Assembly (NCBI GenBank): GCA_905478855.1
Contig: CAJQKF010000089.1
Coordinates: 1 to 50,768, forward strand
Direction of reading: 5' to 3'
DNA from: an uncultured Gammaproteobacteria bacterium
GTDB lineage: Bacteria; Pseudomonadota; Gammaproteobacteria; Arenicellales; CAJQKF01
Length of the DNA: 50,768 nucleotides
Position numbers and translations under genes: made by a program. The notes beneath the pieces were generated by a model that was given only the letters and a program-made list of their open reading frames with translations, did no database searches and was not told where the DNA came from. Each line of letters starts with the position of its first letter. Position 1 is the first letter of the stretch. Below, piece after piece: positions 46,147 to 50,768 of this stretch.

Positions 46147-47012
46147 GACGACTCCTGCTTATCAAGTGAATCGGCAATTAATTCAAGAACTCCCGATTCA
46201 CTATTTAGATGTTGAAGCTGATCGGCATCTATCGCGACACCATATGTACTTGCGATTTGCTCGTATCGAGGAATGCGATATTCGACCAGCCGCGGAAAAA
46301 TCCAACGATAAAAATCATTTGGAATAATATTATCAGCGGAATCAATACTCTTTTCCGCAAGGTATGTTTCGAGGTTTTTATCCAAGAACTCTGGCTTATA
46401 ATATAGCGGTTTTGGCGACCCCAAAGCACGCTGAACCAGTTCATCAACCATAGCATCTGAAGCCCTAAGGTACACAATCAGAGTACGAGTGGCGAGCATT
46501 GAGAACAACTTCGGATCATCGAGTTCGCACAAACTACCCCCAGCGTCATTTATAAACTGGGAATAACCGTAAATATTTTTAGCTTTATCCATAAAACAAT
46601 CAACATCATACATAGCGCACAATTCTGCATCCATATGCAGGGCTTGGCGTCGCTTAAATTCTTCAACAGGAATCCCGCCATACACCGGACTGCCTATTTT
46701 GCCAAGAAAGCTGGATATTGGACTTAAATTTTCCGTCGTTATGTTGTGGCAAATGTATATAGAATCAGACCGCAGAAGCTCCGCTAGAAAAGGAACTTTC
46801 ATAGCCTCGTATTTAATATTATCGAGTATTGACTCATTCATATAACGAGTGCCTATTCGGTAATCTCCCGAATAGTGAAACCAGCTCTCAGGTGGAAGTC
46901 TCTTTCCTAATGTGGTCTTACCAACACCTGACATTCCCAACAGAGTAATCGCTTTGTTCGACCAACTGCGAAACTCATCGCCGCTCATGGATGCTTTATA
47001 TTGTTTATTCAT
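46137..47012 (-). CDS. P-loop ATPase of unknown function, coupled to metA
   Basis: The Walker A motif GMSGVGKTT (26-34) opens a kinase-like nucleotide-binding core. YIGR-type long helices follow, and acidic or Arg-rich segments later in the chain resemble small-molecule or nucleotide kinases. No family name is certain. FRSWSNKAITLLGMSG shows the P-loop lies about 20 residues in, so the start is right. It overlaps metA by 10 bases and lies 7 bases after the thioesterase gene, implying a shared transcript and perhaps a methionine- or acyl-related role. Confidence 0.72.
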   Translation of the reverse strand: MNKQYKASMSGDEFRSWSNKAITLLGMSGVGKTTLGKRLPPESWFHYSGDYRIGTRYMNESILDNIKYEAMKVPFLAELLRSDSIYICHNITTENLSPISSFLGKIGSPVYGGIPVEEFKRRQALHMDAELCAMYDVDCFMDKAKNIYGYSQFINDAGGSLCELDDPKLFSMLATRTLIVYLRASDAMVDELVQRALGSPKPLYYKPEFLDKNLETYLAEKSIDSADNIIPNDFYRWIFPRLVEYRIPRYEQIASTYGVAIDADQLQHLNSESGVLELIADSLDKQESSCR

Positions 47013-47019
47013 TACAAAA

Positions 47020-47460
47020 TTAGGTATCTTTTTTAATTTTCATCATGGCCAACCGCATCGTCTCAATGATCCGTTGAGGTCGTCGACTCACACGGTCGAC
47101 AAAGACATGCACAAAACCGCCCCAAACCCGGGGCGCATTGTCGCTAGGTTGGAATAAACCAACTTCATATTTAACACTGCTATTCCCTAGCATAACTACC
47201 CGCAATCCACATTCAATAGATTCCGGATACCGGAACGAATCCACGTAACGGCAAGCTGATTCAACAACCACACCAATCTGCTCAGATTCAGTCGGTTTCA
47301 ACCCCCCCTCGTTTATCAGATACTTATTGACCACGCTATCTATGTAGTTATAGTAGATAGCATTGTTTACGTGACCATACATATCATTGTCCGACCAACG
47401 AGTATCTATGGTCGTCCACCAAACGTAGTTATCGCGATCTGGGATACTTGTATCTATCAT
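47020..47460 (-). CDS. 4-hydroxybenzoyl-CoA-thioesterase-type acyl-CoA thioesterase
   Basis: This 146-residue hotdog protein has TRWSDNDMYGHVNNAIYYNYID, whose Asp and His-Val-Asn-Asn segment is the 4HBT/YbgC active-site helix. VVVESACRYVDSFRYPE is the second strand-turn block. It would hydrolyse short or medium acyl-CoA. It sits 22 bases after acuI and 7 before the P-loop gene, so an acyl-CoA intermediate of the AcuI reaction is a possible substrate, by inference only. Confidence 0.83.
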   Translation of the reverse strand: MIDTSIPDRDNYVWWTTIDTRWSDNDMYGHVNNAIYYNYIDSVVNKYLINEGGLKPTESEQIGVVVESACRYVDSFRYPESIECGLRVVMLGNSSVKYEVGLFQPSDNAPRVWGGFVHVFVDRVSRRPQRIIETMRLAMMKIKKDT

Positions 47461-47482
47461 CGGAATTTATACTATCAAAAAG

Positions 47483-48478
47483 CTACTCAACACCAATCCT
47501 AACTACCGTTCTACCGGTATTGGCGGATTCTATATAGTCGGAAAACACATTCGGTAATTCATCAAAATCAATAACTCGAGAGACAATTTTATCAAAAAAA
47601 TGTGGCTTCATATCAGAACCGAGAGATTTCCAAACTTGATCGCGAACAGCAACCGGCATCTCGATTGAGTTAATTCCGATAAGTGAAACTCCCCGCAATA
47701 TAAAAGGCATAACAGTCGTCTCCAACTTAGTCCCCCCAGCGAGCCCGATAGACGCAATATTACCCCAAGGTTTTATCGTTCTTGTCAGCCATGCGAGTGT
47801 TTCGCCACCAACATTATCAATAGCCGCCCCCCACTGGGCCTTCTCTAAGGGTTTCGAGCCAAAATCGACACTCTGTCGATCAAGAATTGAAGACGCTCCT
47901 ATACTTTTAAGATAATCATGTTTATCAGATTTACCGGTATACGCTACTACTTCGTAACCACGAGAGGACAAAATATCGATGGCGATGCTTCCGACACCGC
48001 CGGTTGCGCCCGTGACAACTACAGGACCAAGATGCTTATCCTGACCAATGTCTTCAATTCTGGTAACAGCTAGCGCCGCTGTAAATCCGGCGGTGCCCAA
48101 AGCCATCGCCTCAAATAGACTCAAGCCATCTGGAAGCGGAACTACACATCTTACCGGAACCCTACAATATTCCGCATAGCCTCCATCTAAATACTCCGAA
48201 AGACCGGCACCAACCACCAGAACGGGTTGGCCAGCAATAAACCTAGGGTCAGAGCTATTAGTTACAATTCCTGATAAATCGATCCCACCATTGAGTGGAT
48301 ACTGACGCAAAATTTTTCCTTTGCCGGTTGCGGCCAAAGCATCCTTGTAGTTAATCCCAGAATATATGACCTTAATTACAACATCACCCACAGTTAAATC
48401 ATCAAGACTAACTGTTTCAAATCCTGAATGAATCGCAGAATCATTTTGTCGAATTCTGTACGCCTTAAAGTTACCCAT
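47483..48478 (-). CDS. acuI: acrylyl-CoA reductase (AcuI/YhdH-type MDR)
   Basis: This zinc-free medium-chain reductase reduces acryloyl-CoA to propionyl-CoA with NADPH. It has SGINYKDALAATGKGKI near the N-terminus, GTAGFTAALAV and the nucleotide motif TGATGGVGSIAIDILSSRGY, all typical of AcuI/YhdH. The frame is open to a TTG at 48487, and ATG at 48478 is preferred. It leads the acuI-metA operon and is divergent from hinT. Acryloyl-CoA arises in DMSP breakdown, in 3-hydroxypropionate use and as a toxic by-product, so a detoxifying role is also possible. Confidence 0.88.
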   Translation of the reverse strand: MGNFKAYRIRQNDSAIHSGFETVSLDDLTVGDVVIKVIYSGINYKDALAATGKGKILRQYPLNGGIDLSGIVTNSSDPRFIAGQPVLVVGAGLSEYLDGGYAEYCRVPVRCVVPLPDGLSLFEAMALGTAGFTAALAVTRIEDIGQDKHLGPVVVTGATGGVGSIAIDILSSRGYEVVAYTGKSDKHDYLKSIGASSILDRQSVDFGSKPLEKAQWGAAIDNVGGETLAWLTRTIKPWGNIASIGLAGGTKLETTVMPFILRGVSLIGINSIEMPVAVRDQVWKSLGSDMKPHFFDKIVSRVIDFDELPNVFSDYIESANTGRTVVRIGVE

Positions 48479-48563
48479 TATTTTCAACCCAAATAAAATT
48501 CATTGCCCATTTCTGTGATATACCGTTAAATGATAGGACATTACAACACAATAATATTCCAGC

Positions 48564-48926
48564 ATGACTCAAGAAACACTTTTTTCAAAAATAATTCGTA
48601 AAGAGCTCCCGTCTGACATCGTTTATCAAGATGATTTAGTAACTGCTTTTCGGGATATACAACCAAGAGCATCGACGCATATTCTAATTGTGCCAAATAA
48701 AGTCATACCAACATCAAATGATGTCTGTCCGGACGATGAGTTGACTTTAGGGCGAATGATTACGGTGGCATCCAAACTAGCAACTGCAGAAGGTATCGCC
48801 ACGGATGGATATCGGTTAATTATAAATTGTGGAGATCATGGACACCAGGAAGTACTCCACTTACACATGCACTTAATTGGTGGTCGCGACCTAGGGCAGA
48901 TGGTACCACCCCCATATCCAAACTAA
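48564..48926 (+). CDS. hinT: HIT-family purine nucleoside phosphoramidase
   Basis: The 120-residue protein has the histidine triad HLHMHLIGG near its C-terminus, plus ILIVPNKVI and [11 protein letters not shown], matching HinT. It hydrolyses AMP-lysine and AMP-amine phosphoramidates and acyl-adenylates. Adjacent convergent gene: an AMP-forming acyl-CoA synthetase, which makes acyl-adenylates; a link is only suggestive. The start ATG is at 48564, 85 bases from the divergent acuI start. Confidence 0.92.
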   Translation: MTQETLFSKIIRKELPSDIVYQDDLVTAFRDIQPRASTHILIVPNKVIPTSNDVCPDDELTLGRMITVASKLATAEGIATDGYRLIINCGDHGHQEVLHLHMHLIGGRDLGQMVPPPYPN

Positions 48927-48978
48927 CCGAGTTCTGAATGTGAAATGGGCACCAGAGAATTTAATTATCAGTTGCAGT

Positions 48979-50604
48979 CTATCGGACCGTGTTTCTTAGT
49001 TCGAGTCGTCTGATTTTTCCTGTGGTGGTCATTGGTAGAGATTCCAGAAATTCGATTTCTCTGGGATACTCATAGGCAGCTAAACTTTTGCGAACGGTAC
49101 GTTGTATATCAGCGACCAACGCCGCATCACCTTTTACGCCTTCCACCAAGACTAAATAAGCTTTAACAATTTCCCCCCTCAAATCATCGGGAACGCCTAC
49201 TACGGCGGCCTGCGCAACTGCTGGGTGTTTGATTAAACAATCTTCAATTTCGCCAGGACCTATTCGATAGCCTGCGCTGGAAATAACATCGTCTTTTCTT
49301 CCTAAAAACCACAAATAACCTTCTTCATCGCGATAACCCAAGTCTCCCGTTGTCCACCAATCACCAATCACTTTAGACTGGGTTGCTGAATCGTTATTCC
49401 AATAGCCTAAAAACATTACCGGGTCGTCTCGATGCGCCGCGAGCTCACCCGCCTCACCAGGCAGTAGAATCGAACCATGCCCATCAATTGGCACGACTCG
49501 ATGACCTGGGTAGGCTTTTCCCATTGAACCCGGGCGTACTGGCATTATCGATGCACTATTACCCACAATATAATTAAATTCGGACTGCGCCCACATCTCA
49601 TTAATTTCAATACTCAAATACTCCCGTCCCCAATGATAAAGCTCAGCCCCCATCGCCTCTCCTGCTGACATTACACTTCTTAAGCAAAGTTCGTACTTAT
49701 GAATATTTGATACCTGACGCATCATCTTCAGAGCAGTAGGAGGAATAAATGCATTTCTCACCTTATGCTTTGAAATTAATTGGCATATACGCTCGGCGTC
49801 AAACTTTCCGGCGTTGTATCCTAAAACGGGGACCCCGTAATACATCGCTGGAAGCAATGCATCGATGAGCCCCCCTGTCCATGCCCAATCTGCAGGCGTC
49901 CAGAATAAATCACCTTTTTGTGGAAAAAAATCATGGGACAACTCAAATCCAGGGAGGTTACCTAATAAACACCTGTGAGCAACCAACGCTCCCTTCGGCG
50001 GGCCTGTAGTTCCCGAGGTGTAAATAATAATGGCTGGATCATTTGCCTTAGTTACTGTTGTATCATAGGTATCTTTTGCGAACGATAATAGCTCCCAAAA
50101 CCCGCCTATGACATTTGCGTCACAATTAATAACGGTCTTCAATGATGGCACGGTTGAAGCAAGCTCACTCAGTATGCTCTGATGATCGGAGTCAGAGAAT
50201 ACAAGCTTAGCACCACTATCAGACAGACGGTAATCCAAAGCCTCCGGACCAAACAACACCGAAAGAGGAACACTGATCGCACCCAATTTCCAAATAGCAA
50301 TATGGGCTATAGCTGTTTCCACACGCTGCGGGAGAACTACCGCAATACGATCTCCAAACGTGACACCATATTTTGTAAGAACATTAGCTAGCTGATTAGC
50401 CAGTTGATACAGCTTCTGATACGAGTACGTCTCGCACCGACCGTCTTCGTCCTCACAGATCAATCCAACATCACTACTGCGAATAATATTATCGTCACAA
50501 ACAGCTTTAGCAATATTAAAGTATTCAGGCACGTCCCACCTGAATGCTTCTACCAAATCATCAAATCTATAATTTCTAGAAGCTTTAAATAAAGAGCGAT
50601 TCAT
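48979..50604 (-). CDS. AMP-forming acyl-CoA synthetase
   Basis: This is an ANL-superfamily ligase (acetyl/propionyl/medium-chain type). The P-loop YTSGTTGPPKGALV binds ATP. MWAQSEFNYIVG matches the A5 region, TGDLGYRDEEGYLWFLGRKDDVI the hinge, and TTTGKIRRLELR carries the C-terminal catalytic Lys. The frame opens with GTG at 50613, but ATG at 50604 is preferred. Nearness to acuI raises acrylate or propionate as possible substrates. Substrate choice cannot be read from sequence. Confidence 0.87.
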   Translation of the reverse strand: MNRSLFKASRNYRFDDLVEAFRWDVPEYFNIAKAVCDDNIIRSSDVGLICEDEDGRCETYSYQKLYQLANQLANVLTKYGVTFGDRIAVVLPQRVETAIAHIAIWKLGAISVPLSVLFGPEALDYRLSDSGAKLVFSDSDHQSILSELASTVPSLKTVINCDANVIGGFWELLSFAKDTYDTTVTKANDPAIIIYTSGTTGPPKGALVAHRCLLGNLPGFELSHDFFPQKGDLFWTPADWAWTGGLIDALLPAMYYGVPVLGYNAGKFDAERICQLISKHKVRNAFIPPTALKMMRQVSNIHKYELCLRSVMSAGEAMGAELYHWGREYLSIEINEMWAQSEFNYIVGNSASIMPVRPGSMGKAYPGHRVVPIDGHGSILLPGEAGELAAHRDDPVMFLGYWNNDSATQSKVIGDWWTTGDLGYRDEEGYLWFLGRKDDVISSAGYRIGPGEIEDCLIKHPAVAQAAVVGVPDDLRGEIVKAYLVLVEGVKGDAALVADIQRTVRKSLAAYEYPREIEFLESLPMTTTGKIRRLELRNTVR

Positions 50605-50655
50605 AATTTTCACATCTAAACTCGTCGGTTAGTAGCATTAATTGTAGAAGTTCAG

Positions 50656-50700
50656 ACCTGATCTGACAGTTACCCGTTTATTCGTAACTGACTGTCAGGT
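50656..50700. other. imperfect inverted repeat between two minus-strand genes
   Basis: ACCTGA-N5-CAGTTAC pairs with GTAACTG-N4-TCAGGT around a loop of about 10 bases. It lies between the stop of the gene leaving the window and the acyl-CoA synthetase start. It has no following T run on either strand, so it is either a weak terminator or a regulatory hairpin. Confidence 0.4.
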
Positions 50701-50705
50701 TAAGT

Positions 50706-50768
50706 TTAGTTGAATAACTTTTCCTTCCAGATTGATTTACCGTCGATGAGTGTTTGCATCGGCGTTCT
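50706..50768 (-). CDS. C-terminal end of a gene running out of the window
   Basis: Twenty codons then TAA on the minus strand read RTPMQTLIDGKSIWKEKLFN. The xxTLIDGKxIW pattern is common at the C-terminus of amidohydrolase-family enzymes, where the chain returns to the small beta-sandwich domain. This is only suggestive because too little sequence is present. It is probably co-directional with the acyl-CoA synthetase. Confidence 0.5.
   Translation of the reverse strand, partial: RTPMQTLIDGKSIWKEKLFN

Overview
The window is a continuous, gene-dense stretch of a Gram-negative chromosome. It is probably from a marine-type gammaproteobacterium with moderate to low GC. The inference rests on the order rRNA promoter / tyrS / M23 peptidase / anmK / erpA / DUF6776 gene / argC, which resembles the Pseudomonas-type arrangement. 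Periplasmic and outer-envelope genes (HtrA, L,D-transpeptidase, Sel1/SH3 protein) and phosphonate, amine and possible acrylate metabolism fit the same picture. I cannot name the genus. I saw no insertion sequence, phage gene, tRNA, CRISPR array or rRNA gene body.

Layout. 1-522 holds two tandem sigma70 promoters and a boxB/boxA-like leader pointing out of the left edge, so a 16S-first rRNA operon almost certainly starts just outside. 523-7200 is the tyrS-M23-anmK-erpA-argC housekeeping block. 7325-14045 carries a UDP-glucuronate decarboxylase, metZ, a haloacid-dehalogenase/thioesterase pair, a crotonase, gabD and a TerC-like membrane protein. 14171-18583 is a co-directional envelope set (Sel1/SH3, TPR and L,D-transpeptidase) ending in dapE. 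18759-22511 encodes an HtrA protease followed by a response regulator and histidine kinase.

22593-32268 is the main catabolic region. It holds a Rieske oxygenase abutting a glutamine-synthetase-like ligase (possible gamma-glutamylation route for an amine), a divergent DMT exporter, and a minus-strand operon phnW-phnA-phnY-thioesterase-isomerase. The Phn enzymes convert 2-aminoethylphosphonate to phosphonoacetaldehyde, phosphonoacetate, then acetate plus phosphate. A divergent LysR regulator has a clear dyad in front of it.

32295-33614 holds the oddest locus: two reading frames in the same frame, separated by a single TGA. The first has a signal peptide and the second a duplicated domain. Then come a DUF6524 membrane protein, purL, an S66 LD-carboxypeptidase coupled to an unusual 878-residue ABC protein with degenerate ATPase motifs, a divergent glycosyltransferase-glycosyltransferase-phosphatase operon, and a four-gene operon acuI-thioesterase-P-loop ATPase-metA. 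The window ends with hinT, an acyl-CoA synthetase and the last codons of a further gene.

Together MetA (with a succinyl-type Gly111) and MetZ give a complete homoserine to O-succinylhomoserine to homocysteine branch. M23, AnmK, LD-carboxypeptidase, L,D-transpeptidase and DapE give a strong peptidoglycan theme. The best candidates for something undescribed are the TGA-split secreted repeat protein and the ABC protein with three copies of a post-Q-loop motif and non-canonical catalytic residues. Motif positions were counted by hand; no database search was possible.
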